A DNA stretch of 64,000 nucleotides from contig NZ_BMFP01000005.1 in assembly GCF_014638845.1 (NCBI RefSeq), positions 96,848 through 160,847 of the forward strand, written 5' to 3'. Position numbers and translations under genes: made by a program. Positions within the stretch are counted from its first letter, which is position 1; the number at the start of each line of letters is the position of its first letter. Shown piece after piece: positions 42,946 to 52,761 of the stretch. The notes beneath the pieces are model-generated. The model had not been told where the DNA came from and searched no databases. It was given only the letters and a program-made list of their open reading frames with translations. This DNA comes from Pontibacter amylolyticus. Its GTDB lineage: Bacteria > Bacteroidota > Bacteroidia > Cytophagales > Hymenobacteraceae.

Positions 42946-45900
42946 TTATAAAGACCCCGTTGCCGGGGCAGCTTCTGCTTTCTTCACGGAGATAGCGTCC
43001 ACGCCTTTCTCCTTCACCAGTTTGTTCAGGGCCGGCACATCCTGCGTCTGCACTTGCTTAAAGAGATTCAACTGCTCGTCGATCTGGGCGGTGATTTCCT
43101 GCTTGAAGGCATAGGCCTGATCGGTTGGACGGAAGTCGCCGGTGCTCACCTGCCCCACCAGGTTTGCCAGCTTGTTGTTGAGGCGGATCGGGAAGTTGAG
43201 CGGGTCCTGGCCACTGCGGTTCTTCGTCTGGTACAGGGCCTCCTCAATGGCGGTGATCTTCTTGTCGATAGCCGTGGCAGACTCCACCACGTCTTTGTAG
43301 TTTTCCTGTCCTTTCAGGTTGCCTTTGAGCGTGTTCAGTTGGGCCCGCATGGTGCGGATGTCCTTGATCGCATCGTGCGTTTCGGTCAGCTTGTCGCGCA
43401 CCTCCGTGAGGAAGGTGAACTGAGCTGCCCGGTCCTCTGGCGTGGCTTTGGTGCGCGGGTCCGGCAGGATGGTGAAGTCCGTTTCCTGGCTTTCTTTGTT
43501 CACTGTCAGCTTCGCCTTGTAGTTTCCAGGTATAGCTTTCGGCCCCTGCAGACCACCACCCCACAGGATGATGCCGTCAAACTTACTCGCCTCCGGGTAA
43601 CGCATGTCCCACACAAAGCGGTTCATACCTTCCTTCACTTCCAGCTTGTCCTTCTTCTCTTTGGCGCTGCTCACATAGCTGCGAATCAGTTTTCCGTCCT
43701 GGTCCAGGATTTCCAGCTGCACCACGGTCGCTGAATCCGGTTTCTGTGGCAGGTAGTAGTGTACCATCACACCGCCCGGATGGTTCTCGCCGGCCGTCTT
43801 GGACAGGCCACGGTTGCCACCGTCCATTTTGTAGCTGTCCAGCGGCTTGTAGAGGTGGAACTTGCTCTTGGCTATACCTTCGTTCAGCTGGTGCAGCGGC
43901 GTCAGGTCGTCGATGATCCAGAAGCTGCGGCCCTGGGTGGCGGCGATCAGGTTATCATTCTTGATGGTGAGGTCCGTGATCGGCACAATCGGTAGGTTCA
44001 GCTGGAACGACTGCCAGCTTTGTCCGTCGTTGAACGACACGTACATACCGTATTCTGTACCAGCGTAGAGCAGACCATCGCGTTTCGGATCGGCGCGCAC
44101 CACACGGGTGAAGTGGTAACCAGGTATACCGCTAGTGATCTTCGTCCAGGTCTTGCCGTAGTCGGTCGTCTTGTACAGGTAAGGACTGAAGTCGCCGGAC
44201 TTGTACATCGTGGCAGCCACGTAAGCGGCTCCTTTCCGGGTCGGGTGCGCCTCGATGCTGTTGATCTGGATCCACTCCGGCATGCCCTTCGGCTGTACCT
44301 TCGCCCAGTTCTTGCCATTGTCACGTGTCACGTGGAGCAGGCCGTCGTCCGATCCGGTCCAGATCACGCCCGGCTCCACCGGCGATTCGTTGATGGCGAA
44401 GATGGTGCCGTAGTACTCCACGCTGGTATTGTCCTTGGTGATTGGTCCGCCTGATGGCCCCAGTTTCGTCGAGTCGTTACGAGTCAGGTCCGGGCTGATG
44501 GTCTCCCAGGATTGCCCCTCGTTGTAGGTCACGTGCACGTGGTTGGACGTGGTGTAAAGTTTTTTCGGGTCGTTGGGCGAGAACATGATCGGGAAGTTCC
44601 ACTGGAAGCGGTACTTCATCCCTTCGGCGCCGTGGCCCATAGGGTTGTCCGGCCATACGTTGATCACCCGCTCCTGCCCGTTGCTGTGGTCCACGCGAGA
44701 CAAGAAGCCGCCGTAGTTGCCGCCATACACAATTTCGGGATTCTCCGGGTTCACGGCCAAGTGCGCACTCTCTGAACCGGCTGTTTCCTCCCAGTCATTC
44801 TCGGTGATGCTATACCCAGTGGAGCGGTGGCTGATGCGCACGGTCGAGTTGTCCTGCTGCGCGCCGTAAATGCGGTATGGGAAATGGTTATCGGTCACCA
44901 CGCGGTAGAACTGACCGGTGGGCTGGTTGTTCATGGTGCTCCAGTTCATGCCGCCATCGGAGGTTACCTGCGCACCGCCGTCATCGGCGATCACCATGCG
45001 CGAAGGGTTCTCGGGGGCGATCCACAGGTCATGGTGGTCGCTGTGCCCGGCGTAGGCTGAGCTAAACGTTTTGCCGCCGTCCTTGCTGCGGTGGTAGGCC
45101 ACGTTCAGTACGTATACTACGTCTTCATCTTTCGGATCGGCATACACGCGGGTATAGTACCAGGCCCGCTGGCGCAGGTTACGATCATCATTCACTTTAC
45201 GCCAGGTCAGGCCGCTGTCGTCAGAGCGGAACAGGCCGCCTTCATCGGCTTCCACCATCGCAAACACCCGGTTGGAGTTCACCGGCGACACCGTTACGCC
45301 GATAATACCGAGCGTACCTTTCGGCAGGCCTTCGTTCTTCGAGATGTCTTTCCAGGTTTCCCCGCCGTCGGTGCTTTTCCAGATGCCGGAGCCGGGTCCG
45401 CCGGAAGAAAGGCTGTACGGATTGCGGCGCACGTTCCAGGTGGTGGCGTACAGGTGGCGCGGGTTGTTCGGGTCGAGGATCAGGTCCACGGCGCCGGCAT
45501 CTTTGTTGGCGAACAAGGTCTTCTTCCAGGTCTTGCCGCCGTCCGTGCTCTTGAACACACCGCGCTCTTCATGCGACTTGTAGAGGTCACCCATCACAGC
45601 CACATACACGATGTCCGGGTTCTGCGGATGAATGCGGATACGGCCGATGTGCTTGGAATCTTTCAGCCCAATGTGTTCCCAGGTTTTGCCGGCATCCACT
45701 GAACGCCACATACCATGGCCAGACGATACGTTGCCGCGCACCGTCTTCTCCCCTTCTCCTACATAGATCACATTCGGATCGGCCTCACTCACAGCCACTG
45801 CCCCGATAGAGCCACCGAAGAAGCCATCCGAGATGTTTTCCCAGGTAGCGCCGCCGTCTGTGGTGCGCCAGACGCCGCCACCCACGGAGCCCATGTAATA

Positions 45901-46131
45901 TAGGTTTGGTTTGCCGGGCACGCCCGTCACGGTAGCCGAACGTCCGCCCCTGAAAGGGCCAATGGAACGCCAGGTCATACCGTTGTAGAGTTTGGCATCG
46001 AAGGGGGAGGCTGTTTCTTTCTGCTTGCTGCTGCGTGGCTTTTGTTTCTGCGCCACTGCTTCTGGCGCAGACAATGTCAGAGCCAGAAGCAGACAAGCCG
46101 TGGTGCCTGTTCTTAGAAAGGTGCTTATCAT
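42946..46131 (-). CDS. Large secreted sortilin/VPS10-like BNR-repeat protein (second)
   Basis: 1061 residues. Signal peptide ends AVAQ (about residue 27). The protein starts with YNGMTWRSIGPFRGGRSATV, typical of the group, then carries Asp-box repeats (TTDGGATW, SVDAGKTW, STDGGKTW, SDDSGLTW, TRDNGKNW) forming a sortilin-like propeller to about residue 750. A beta-sandwich and a C-terminal helical region (about 900-1050, Lys/Glu/Gln-rich) follow. It shares architecture with the 978-residue protein at 35457 but has the additional helical tail. No catalytic residues can be named. It is monocistronic with a shared terminator at 42893-42922. Confidence 0.87.
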   Translation of the reverse strand: MISTFLRTGTTACLLLALTLSAPEAVAQKQKPRSSKQKETASPFDAKLYNGMTWRSIGPFRGGRSATVTGVPGKPNLYYMGSVGGGVWRTTDGGATWENISDGFFGGSIGAVAVSEADPNVIYVGEGEKTVRGNVSSGHGMWRSVDAGKTWEHIGLKDSKHIGRIRIHPQNPDIVYVAVMGDLYKSHEERGVFKSTDGGKTWKKTLFANKDAGAVDLILDPNNPRHLYATTWNVRRNPYSLSSGGPGSGIWKSTDGGETWKDISKNEGLPKGTLGIIGVTVSPVNSNRVFAMVEADEGGLFRSDDSGLTWRKVNDDRNLRQRAWYYTRVYADPKDEDVVYVLNVAYHRSKDGGKTFSSAYAGHSDHHDLWIAPENPSRMVIADDGGAQVTSDGGMNWSTMNNQPTGQFYRVVTDNHFPYRIYGAQQDNSTVRISHRSTGYSITENDWEETAGSESAHLAVNPENPEIVYGGNYGGFLSRVDHSNGQERVINVWPDNPMGHGAEGMKYRFQWNFPIMFSPNDPKKLYTTSNHVHVTYNEGQSWETISPDLTRNDSTKLGPSGGPITKDNTSVEYYGTIFAINESPVEPGVIWTGSDDGLLHVTRDNGKNWAKVQPKGMPEWIQINSIEAHPTRKGAAYVAATMYKSGDFSPYLYKTTDYGKTWTKITSGIPGYHFTRVVRADPKRDGLLYAGTEYGMYVSFNDGQSWQSFQLNLPIVPITDLTIKNDNLIAATQGRSFWIIDDLTPLHQLNEGIAKSKFHLYKPLDSYKMDGGNRGLSKTAGENHPGGVMVHYYLPQKPDSATVVQLEILDQDGKLIRSYVSSAKEKKDKLEVKEGMNRFVWDMRYPEASKFDGIILWGGGLQGPKAIPGNYKAKLTVNKESQETDFTILPDPRTKATPEDRAAQFTFLTEVRDKLTETHDAIKDIRTMRAQLNTLKGNLKGQENYKDVVESATAIDKKITAIEEALYQTKNRSGQDPLNFPIRLNNKLANLVGQVSTGDFRPTDQAYAFKQEITAQIDEQLNLFKQVQTQDVPALNKLVKEKGVDAISVKKAEAAPATGSL

Positions 46132-46528
46132 GTAAAGGTGAGCGAAAAGATGATAGATCAGTTTGTTTGAACTTCTGATTTATAAAAGTTTAGCTAAAAA
46201 AGCAAACAGTCTTAACGCTGCAATACCTGCTAACACAAAAGGTCGCCAATGCCTTCTGGTTTCTCATACACTTGTTCCGAGGCGATCAAAAGTAGATGAT
46301 GGCTCGATTTCAGAACCAATCGTACAGCAACGCAGTACCAATACTTCAGTAATTATGTCGCAACCGTGCAGGGCGCTTTTCGCCAGGTAAGACAAACAAG
46401 GTTTAGCTTGCCACCATCTGTGACAGAATGACAGGCAAAACAGGTATAAAATGCCTTGGCACATACCTTGATAGATTGCTACCAACAGTAAAAAAGAAAT
46501 TGTATTTGAATCATTATAAAACTATAGA
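46132..46528. other. Divergent intergenic region upstream of dnaK
   Basis: About 400 bp between the sortilin-like gene and dnaK. No credible gene. It must hold the dnaK promoter, but I see no CIRCE inverted repeat and no exact TAnnTTTG box near the dnaK ATG (nearest TATTTG at about 46503). One AGGTATA word lies near 46442. Confidence 0.5.
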
Positions 46529-48454
46529 ATGGGAAAGATAATTGGTATTGACTTAGGTACAACCAACTCCTGCGTTGCCGTAATGGAAGGCAACGAGCCA
46601 GTGGTTATACCCAACAGCGAAGGCCGCAGAACTACTCCGTCTATTGTCGCGTTTCTGGACGGCGGCAAAGGCGAGCGTAAGGTGGGTGACCCTGCCAAAC
46701 GTCAGGCAATCACAAACCCGCAAAACACAATCGCTTCGATCAAGCGCTTCATGGGCCACAGCTACAACGAGGTGAGCGAAGAGGCCAAGCAGGTGTCTTA
46801 CAAAGTGGTGCAGGGCGGTAACAACACCGTGCGTGTAGAGATCGGCGACCGCCAGTACACACCACAGGAGATCTCGGCGATGGTGCTTCAGAAAATGAAG
46901 GCTACGGCCGAAGATTACCTGGGCACTACAGTAACAGAAGCCGTTATTACTGTACCGGCTTACTTCAACGACGCACAGCGTCAGGCTACCAAAGAAGCCG
47001 GCCAGATCGCAGGTCTTGAAGTGAAGCGTATCATCAACGAGCCGACGGCAGCAGCGCTTGCCTACGGTTTGGACAAGAAACACAAAGACCAGAAGATCGC
47101 AGTATTCGACCTTGGTGGCGGTACTTTCGATATCTCTATTCTGGAGCTGGGTGATGGCGTGTTTGAAGTACTCTCTACCAACGGTGACACACACCTGGGT
47201 GGTGACGACTTCGACCAGAAGATCATCAACTGGCTGGCTGACGAGTTCAAGAACGATGAAGGCGTGGACCTGCGTAAAGACCCTATGGCCCTGCAGCGTT
47301 TGAAGGAAGCCGCTGAGAAAGCGAAAATTGAGCTTTCTTCCTCCACTGAGACAGAGATCAACCTGCCTTATATTATGCCTGTAGACGGCGTGCCGAAACA
47401 CCTGGTGCGCAAACTGACGCGCGCTAAGTTCGAGCAGCTGACAGATGACCTGATCCGTCGCTCTATGGAGCCATGCAAGAAGGCGCTTCAGGATGCCGGT
47501 CTGTCCACTTCTGACATCGACGAGGTGATACTGGTAGGTGGTTCTACCCGTACTCCTAAAGTGCAGGAGGAAGTAGAGAAGTTCTTCGGCAAGAAGCCTT
47601 CTAAAGGTGTGAACCCGGATGAAGTAGTGGCCATCGGTGCTGCGATTCAGGGTGGTGTACTGACAGGTGAAGTAAAAGACGTGCTTCTGCTGGACGTAAC
47701 CCCGCTTTCACTGGGTATCGAAACCATGGGTGGTGTAATGACCAAACTGATCGAGTCGAACACGACTATACCTACGAAGAAGTCTGAGACTTTCTCCACT
47801 GCTTCGGATAACCAGCCATCGGTTGAGATCCACGTACTGCAGGGTGAGCGCCCAATGGCGAAAGACAACCGTACGATCGGTCGTTTCCACCTGGACGGCA
47901 TTCCACCAGCACCACGCGGTGTTCCGCAGATCGAGGTTATCTTCGACATCGACGCCAACGGTATCCTGCACGTAACAGCAAAAGATAAAGCCACCGGCAA
48001 AGAGCAGAAGATCCGCATTGAGGCTTCTTCTGGTCTGAGCGAGCAGGAGATCGAGAAAATGCGCCAGGAAGCCGAGGCTAACGCCGAAGCTGACAAGAAG
48101 GCGAAGGAAGAGATTGAGAAGCTGAACGCAGCTGACTCGATGATCTTCCAGACCGAGAAGCAGCTGAAGGAGTACGGCGAGAAACTGTCTGAAGGCAACA
48201 AGTCTAACATCGAAACTGCGCTGGGCGAGCTCAGAACAGCACACGGTGCCAAAGACATCGCAGGCATAGACCGCGCCATCGAAAACCTGAACAACGCCTG
48301 GCAGGCAGCCTCACAGGAGATGTATGCTGCCGGTGGTGGGCAGGAAGGTGCTGCAGCCGGTAACGGCCAGCAGGCTGGCGGTCCGCAGGGCGCTACCTCT
48401 GACGATGGCGGCGTAACCGACGTAGACTATGAAGAAGTAGACGGCAAGAAGTAA
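46529..48454 (+). CDS. dnaK: Molecular chaperone DnaK (Hsp70)
   Basis: 641 residues, standard length. ATPase domain with [11 protein letters not shown] at the start, [14 protein letters not shown] (about 191-204) and [13 protein letters not shown]. The substrate-binding domain follows ([20 protein letters not shown], then the helical lid), with a disordered Gly/Gln/Ala tail ending in the EEVD-like YEEVDGKK. It folds and disaggregates proteins with DnaJ and GrpE, which are not encoded nearby. Ile codons in TTIP and VVIP are ATA inside TATACCT/TATACCC words (e.g. ACT-ATA-CCT at 47765-47773), although DnaK otherwise uses common codons. A strong terminator follows. Confidence 0.98.
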   Translation: MGKIIGIDLGTTNSCVAVMEGNEPVVIPNSEGRRTTPSIVAFLDGGKGERKVGDPAKRQAITNPQNTIASIKRFMGHSYNEVSEEAKQVSYKVVQGGNNTVRVEIGDRQYTPQEISAMVLQKMKATAEDYLGTTVTEAVITVPAYFNDAQRQATKEAGQIAGLEVKRIINEPTAAALAYGLDKKHKDQKIAVFDLGGGTFDISILELGDGVFEVLSTNGDTHLGGDDFDQKIINWLADEFKNDEGVDLRKDPMALQRLKEAAEKAKIELSSSTETEINLPYIMPVDGVPKHLVRKLTRAKFEQLTDDLIRRSMEPCKKALQDAGLSTSDIDEVILVGGSTRTPKVQEEVEKFFGKKPSKGVNPDEVVAIGAAIQGGVLTGEVKDVLLLDVTPLSLGIETMGGVMTKLIESNTTIPTKKSETFSTASDNQPSVEIHVLQGERPMAKDNRTIGRFHLDGIPPAPRGVPQIEVIFDIDANGILHVTAKDKATGKEQKIRIEASSGLSEQEIEKMRQEAEANAEADKKAKEEIEKLNAADSMIFQTEKQLKEYGEKLSEGNKSNIETALGELRTAHGAKDIAGIDRAIENLNNAWQAASQEMYAAGGGQEGAAAGNGQQAGGPQGATSDDGGVTDVDYEEVDGKK

Positions 48455-48475
48455 GCATTAACTCAAATTATACAC

Positions 48476-48510
48476 AGAATCCCCTGTTGGGCCTCCCGAC
48501 AGGGGATTCT
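48476..48510 (+). terminator. Terminator of dnaK
   Basis: AGAATCCCCTGT / ACAGGGGATTCT stem, extended inward by GGG/CCC, then a T tract. A TATACCT word (48515-48521) lies 4 nt beyond. Confidence 0.9.
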
Positions 48511-48625
48511 TTTTTATACCTGTCTGTGGAGTAGCAAACTAACCTGCGCTTCCTTATAAAATTTCAGTGGGTGGAATTCCAAAAATATTTATTTATCCCT
48601 ATATTTCATGAACATTCTACAAACC

Positions 48626-49282
48626 ATGAAAACAATCCACCTCACCATCTTGGCCCTGCTAGTAGCTAGCAGCGCCTTTGCCCAACTCCAATCAGGTAAC
48701 AGGTTCGCCGGTATACAGGTAGGTGCGGGCTTTTCCAAACCCGACGAGTTCAGTAAGGTCACCTCATTTGAGGCAGCTTCTTCCGCGGGCTACTTTATCC
48801 AAGACAAACTGGTAGTTGGCCTCAGTTATGGCTATCAATATGCTGCAAACCGTCAGGAAAGGTGCTCAGCACCGGGCAGTTCGAGTATGTTTTATCATTA
48901 CGAGAGCAAAACCGTAGCCCACTCTTATAACATAGGCCCTATGGTCCGTTACTATGTTAGCCTGGGCAGTAAGTTTGCCCTGTTTGCAGAGGGCACTGCT
49001 GGCTTTGCCCTGATCAGCAAAAGGGCGGAGCAGAATTCGATAGGCACCGGGCAGTTCGGTGACCCCACGGGTGGCTCACAAACCTCTTCAACGTCACGCT
49101 CAAAGGGACTCTCGCTATACGGCACCTTGTCTCCCGGACTCGTCTTTTTCCCGAGCGACAGACTGGGCATAGAACTAAAGGCTAACCTCCTGAACTACCA
49201 ATCTGGTTTTGACCGGGGAAGTGACACAGAGGCTAAGCTGAGTGCAAGCAGGATGAAACTTGGTATAGGGTTTTACTTTTGA
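48626..49282 (+). CDS. Outer-membrane beta-barrel protein
   Basis: 218 residues from the ATG at 48626. Another ATG 18 nt upstream would add six residues before the signal. Signal peptide ends SAFAQ. The body has strands rich in Gly and aromatics (GLSYGYQYA, GPMVRYYVSLG, LFAEGTAGFAL) and ends KLGIGFYF, a classical terminal strand. It is an OmpX/PorT-like small barrel of unknown function. Upstream TATATTTC is one mismatch from a -7 box and lies at a comparable place to the box of the gene at 50930. It is followed on the same strand by two longer barrel proteins. Confidence 0.78.
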   Translation: MKTIHLTILALLVASSAFAQLQSGNRFAGIQVGAGFSKPDEFSKVTSFEAASSAGYFIQDKLVVGLSYGYQYAANRQERCSAPGSSSMFYHYESKTVAHSYNIGPMVRYYVSLGSKFALFAEGTAGFALISKRAEQNSIGTGQFGDPTGGSQTSSTSRSKGLSLYGTLSPGLVFFPSDRLGIELKANLLNYQSGFDRGSDTEAKLSASRMKLGIGFYF

Positions 49283-49380
49283 TTATGATGACTCTATATA
49301 TTTTATAAAACTTATTCAGAACACCTGTATATAGTTGTTAATATCTATATTTACTTAAACCGATCATTCAAATTAAGCTG

Positions 49381-50625
49381 ATGAAACAACTCTACCTGAC
49401 CCTTATTACTTGTTTATTCATTTCGCAGGCCTTCGCCCAATCAGATTTTCGCCCGGGTTACATTGTCCAGAATGGCGACACTGCCAGCGGCTTGGTCGAC
49501 TACCGCGGTGCGCAACGCAACACGCACCAGATCTCCTTTAAAAGCAACAATGATGCTAAACAGCAGGACTTCACACCGACTCAACTACAGGGCTATGGTT
49601 TCCGGCAAGAGCAGAAGTACTATGAATCTAAACTGGTGCCGGCTTTTGATACCCTGAACACAGAGCAAACACTTTTTGCACAGCTGCTGGTTAAAGGCAA
49701 AGCTAACCTGTACCTCTTGCGTGACCAAATGCAGAAAGACCGCTTCTACATCTCCAAAGACGCAGAGCCGCTCAAGGAACTACGAGTGGAGGATTTTAAA
49801 CAAAAGAATATGCAGGAAGGACGCAAACTAGGCCATACCAACCTCATGCGCCGTGAGCTTTATAAACCGCTTCTGATGCAAACTTTCCTGGACTGCAATT
49901 CTATTACCGAAGCTGATGTAGACAAGGTAGTTTTGGGCCTTACCTCGCTGTCGGGTATCGTGAAGAAATACAATGAATGTGTTGGCCAGGAGGAGTACAG
50001 CAAAGTACCCAAGAAAGTACGTGTTGCACTGGGACCCATTGCAGGCATAAGCAGTTCGACGCTTGCTTATAAGATAGAAAATTCGGATCAGAATTTCGAC
50101 AACACATCGGTTAAGCCTGTGTTTGGCGCCTCTTTTAACTTTTCGGTGCCTACCATCAGCGAGAAGCTGTCGTTACAGGTAGAAGTGCTGTATGCTCCTA
50201 ATTATTTTGAAGCGAGCTTACAAGATGATCCGATGGTGCCGGGTGTCTCCACCAGTGAAGTCTGGCTTGAAGTAAAACATGTGAAAATCCCTGTTCTGGC
50301 CCGCTATACCTACCCTAAAGGGGTGATCAGACCGTACATCAACATCGGCCCGGTCATTAACCTGGTGGCATCGCAGGAAAATGAGATGACTACCACATCT
50401 ACCTTTGGCAGTTCAACGCGCACAACTACAAAACCTTTCCTGGAAGATGATGGTTTTCTGACGCTTTCCGGCGGCGTGGCAGCCGGTTTAGGTATCTCTT
50501 ACCCGGTTTTCGACAAACCGCTTAGCCTGGAAGCACGCTACGAAATCAACGATGGCGTGTCACGCTATACAAGTCATTCTACGAGCATCAAGAGCATGTC
50601 TCTGGTACTGTCATACAAACTATAG
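49381..50625 (+). CDS. Outer-membrane barrel protein of unknown family (DFRxGYIV paralogue 1)
   Basis: 414 residues. Signal peptide ends AFAQ. The N-terminal part SDFRPGYIVQNGDTASGLVDYRGAQRN (about 21-47) is shared with the protein at 50930-52168. The C-terminal half (about 210-414) is a PorT-like barrel with strand pattern ending LVLSYKL. Conserved Cys in FLDC and NECVG positions occur in both paralogues. I do not recognise a function. Upstream TATATTTA resembles a -7 box. It is followed by a terminator at 50675-50710. Confidence 0.75.
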   Translation: MKQLYLTLITCLFISQAFAQSDFRPGYIVQNGDTASGLVDYRGAQRNTHQISFKSNNDAKQQDFTPTQLQGYGFRQEQKYYESKLVPAFDTLNTEQTLFAQLLVKGKANLYLLRDQMQKDRFYISKDAEPLKELRVEDFKQKNMQEGRKLGHTNLMRRELYKPLLMQTFLDCNSITEADVDKVVLGLTSLSGIVKKYNECVGQEEYSKVPKKVRVALGPIAGISSSTLAYKIENSDQNFDNTSVKPVFGASFNFSVPTISEKLSLQVEVLYAPNYFEASLQDDPMVPGVSTSEVWLEVKHVKIPVLARYTYPKGVIRPYINIGPVINLVASQENEMTTTSTFGSSTRTTTKPFLEDDGFLTLSGGVAAGLGISYPVFDKPLSLEARYEINDGVSRYTSHSTSIKSMSLVLSYKL

Positions 50626-50674
50626 TTCTGGCTGAAGATCCCTACCGCATAGTTGCTTAGGTATAGCAGCGGAT

Positions 50675-50710
50675 AAAGAGGACTGCAGTGTTTATACTGC
50701 GGTCCTCTTT
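50675..50710 (+). terminator. Terminator after barrel paralogue 1
   Basis: AAAGAGGAC-T-GCAGT / ACTGC-G-GTCCTCTTT hairpin with a 6-nt loop. Its sequence resembles the terminator after paralogue 2 (52174-52213), so the duplication probably included it. An AGGTATA word lies 9 nt before it (50659-50665). Confidence 0.8.
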
Positions 50711-50881
50711 GTTATCGGGAGAGGCCATGCGTTAGGCATACGCAGATCACCGGGACGCAGCTCCACAGGGTGCATCATTTGTTCTTCAGGCTGATTTCAG
50801 TCTTCTCTATCCCCTCAGGTGCACCGCTATCTGTATTGGCTTCTATTTTTAGCAGTCCCTCATTTTTCCAGGCATAAACTC

Positions 50882-50889
50882 TATATTTG
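50882..50889 (+). promoter_or_regulatory. -7 promoter box for barrel paralogue 2
   Basis: TATATTTG, an exact TAnnTTTG, 40 nt before the ATG at 50930. The two upstream barrel genes carry near-matches (TATATTTC and TATATTTA) before their starts. Confidence 0.6.
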
Positions 50890-50929
50890 TTTATCTATAT
50901 TCAACGCGAACTATCTTTAAAACAGCTTA

Positions 50930-52168
50930 ATGAAACAGTTTTACCTGATCTCCCTTCTCACATTCTTAGTTGTTGCGCCCACTTTCGCTCAAAAAGATTT
51001 CCGGGCAGGCTACATTGTCCGAAACTCCGATACACTGCAGGGCTATGTGGACTATCGGGGAGCGGTCCGCAATTCCAAAACTACTACTTTCAAGGCTAAC
51101 CTGAGCGCTCCGGAGCAAGCCTACTCTCCTGACCAATTGGCTGGTTATGGCTTTGTTAAAGAAAACAAGGTATACGAGGCGCAGACTATACCTGGCGATG
51201 GGGAGCAGCCGGTGCAGCGTTTATTTCTGCAGGTGCTGACAAAAGGCAGAGCCTCTCTTTACACCTATCGGGATGATTTGGACCTGGACCACTTTTACCT
51301 GTCAAAAGACGGAGGTGACCTGGTAGAACTCAAAGAGAATGTCTATAACAAGAAAGACCCTAAGACCGGCAAAACCTTCCGGATGGTGGATAAGCTATAC
51401 CTTGGTGTGATGGGGTCAGCCTTTGCCGACTGCCCCACTATGTCAGAAGAGCGGTTTAGAAACATAACATTCCGACATAGCGGCCTGACCAAAATAGTCA
51501 ATGACTACAATGAATGCATGGACAGCAACCAGTATGTGCAGCCATCCCGCAAAACGAAAGTAAAACCGTATCCTGTGCTCTTTTTCTCAAAGCCCGCGCT
51601 GCAAATGACAGGAGAGCACCCTTATTCAAAAGCTTCGTTCCATAACACCGGCCTGGGTTTGGGAGGCGGAGTAGCCCTGGAAGTTGCCAATCCTGCCATC
51701 AGCGAAAAGCTAACCCTGATACTGGAGTTGCTCTACACCCCTTATCACTTCGAGGGTGTAATCAAAGATGTGAATAACTCAGGCAGAACCACGCAACACG
51801 ACATCCTCCTCGATCTGCACTACCTGAAGGTGCCTGCGCAACTGCGCTATACCTTTCCCAAAGGCAAGCTCAGACCCTTTGCCAGTGCCGGGATTTCTTA
51901 TTCTTATGCGATCAGCACAAACAGAGTAGAAACCAAAAACAGCACCTTTCATAACACCAGCTATACCGAAGTGTCAGAAGCCATGCCAGGCAGCATTTTT
52001 AAGCAGTACATGTTTGGCGCGCAGGCAGGTATAGGTGTGCTATACCCCATGCAAAACAGGGCACTGCTCATCGAGACAAGGTATGAGACGACAGAAGGTA
52101 TATCCAACATCCGAAGCCTTGCCAGCAGTGTTAAAGGATTCAGCATCATGGCAGGGTATAGGTTTTAG
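50930..52168 (+). CDS. Outer-membrane barrel protein of unknown family (DFRxGYIV paralogue 2)
   Basis: 412 residues. Signal peptide ends TFAQ, then KDFRAGYIVRNSDTLQGYVDYRGAVRN, parallel to paralogue 1. The middle domain (about 60-200) has conserved DCPTMSEE and DYNECMDSN, and the C-terminal barrel ends GFSIMAGYRF. The proteins look like tandem duplicates that have diverged substantially. Function unknown; surface location inferred from the signal peptide and barrel. It has its own -7 box and is convergent with purE across a shared hairpin. Confidence 0.75.
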   Translation: MKQFYLISLLTFLVVAPTFAQKDFRAGYIVRNSDTLQGYVDYRGAVRNSKTTTFKANLSAPEQAYSPDQLAGYGFVKENKVYEAQTIPGDGEQPVQRLFLQVLTKGRASLYTYRDDLDLDHFYLSKDGGDLVELKENVYNKKDPKTGKTFRMVDKLYLGVMGSAFADCPTMSEERFRNITFRHSGLTKIVNDYNECMDSNQYVQPSRKTKVKPYPVLFFSKPALQMTGEHPYSKASFHNTGLGLGGGVALEVANPAISEKLTLILELLYTPYHFEGVIKDVNNSGRTTQHDILLDLHYLKVPAQLRYTFPKGKLRPFASAGISYSYAISTNRVETKNSTFHNTSYTEVSEAMPGSIFKQYMFGAQAGIGVLYPMQNRALLIETRYETTEGISNIRSLASSVKGFSIMAGYRF

Positions 52169-52173
52169 TACTT

Positions 52174-52213
52174 ACAGAAAGGACCACAGTACTTATACTG
52201 CGGTCCTTTCTGT
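52174..52213. terminator. Bidirectional terminator between barrel paralogue 2 and purE
   Basis: ACAGAAAGGACC / GGTCCTTTCTGT outer stem, one mismatch, then CAGTA/TACTG. It lies between convergent genes. Confidence 0.8.
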
Positions 52214-52232
52214 AATTAAGATAGGCTATACT

Positions 52233-52760
52233 TTAATCCAGATCACGGTCACCGCGCCGTAGCTCCTCTACCGAGCGCATCACCTTGTCTTTCAGACCAA
52301 CCTTGTACTTCTCCAGCTTATCCGCCACGGCGGCGTTGGAGGTGCCAATGATCTGAGCGGCGAGTATACCTGCGTTCAGGGCACCGTCTAAAGCAACAGT
52401 AGCCACCGGCACGCCACCCGGCATCTGCAGGATCGACAGTACGGAGTCCCAGCCATCAATGGAGTTGCTCGACTTAACTGGCACGCCGATTACCGGAAGT
52501 GTCGTGATCGAGGCCACCATGCCGGGTAGGTGGGCTGCGCCACCGGCTCCGGCGATGATCACCTTCAAGCCTTTTTTTCGGGCCTGCTCGGCATACTCAA
52601 TCATGCGGTGTGGGGTGCGGTGGGCCGACACGATCGTAATTTCAAAAGGCACGCCCAGGTTTTCCAGGATCTCAGCCGCCGCTTCCATCACTTTCATGTC
52701 AGACTGGCTGCCCATGATAATGCCTACCAGTGGCTGCGTAGTTGTAGTTTCGTTAGCCAT
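52233..52760 (-). CDS. purE: N5-carboxyaminoimidazole ribonucleotide mutase
   Basis: 175 residues, class I PurE length. It moves the carboxyl group of N5-CAIR to C4 in de novo purine synthesis. Seen: GIIMGSQSDMKVM near the start, the catalytic SAHRTPHRM, GAGGAAHLPGMVAS and PVIGVPVKSS. It follows purK on the minus strand with a single base between the purK stop (52762-52764) and this ATG (52758-52760), so the two are co-translated. The pairing with PurK confirms the two-step N5-CAIR route rather than a class II PurE. Confidence 0.96.
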   Translation of the reverse strand: MANETTTTQPLVGIIMGSQSDMKVMEAAAEILENLGVPFEITIVSAHRTPHRMIEYAEQARKKGLKVIIAGAGGAAHLPGMVASITTLPVIGVPVKSSNSIDGWDSVLSILQMPGGVPVATVALDGALNAGILAAQIIGTSNAAVADKLEKYKVGLKDKVMRSVEELRRGDRDLD

Positions 52761-52761
52761 A

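Noticed and set aside
46132..46528. Search for CIRCE (HrcA operator) upstream of dnaK
   Set aside because: No TTAGCACTC-N9-GAGTGCTAA-like inverted repeat is present.
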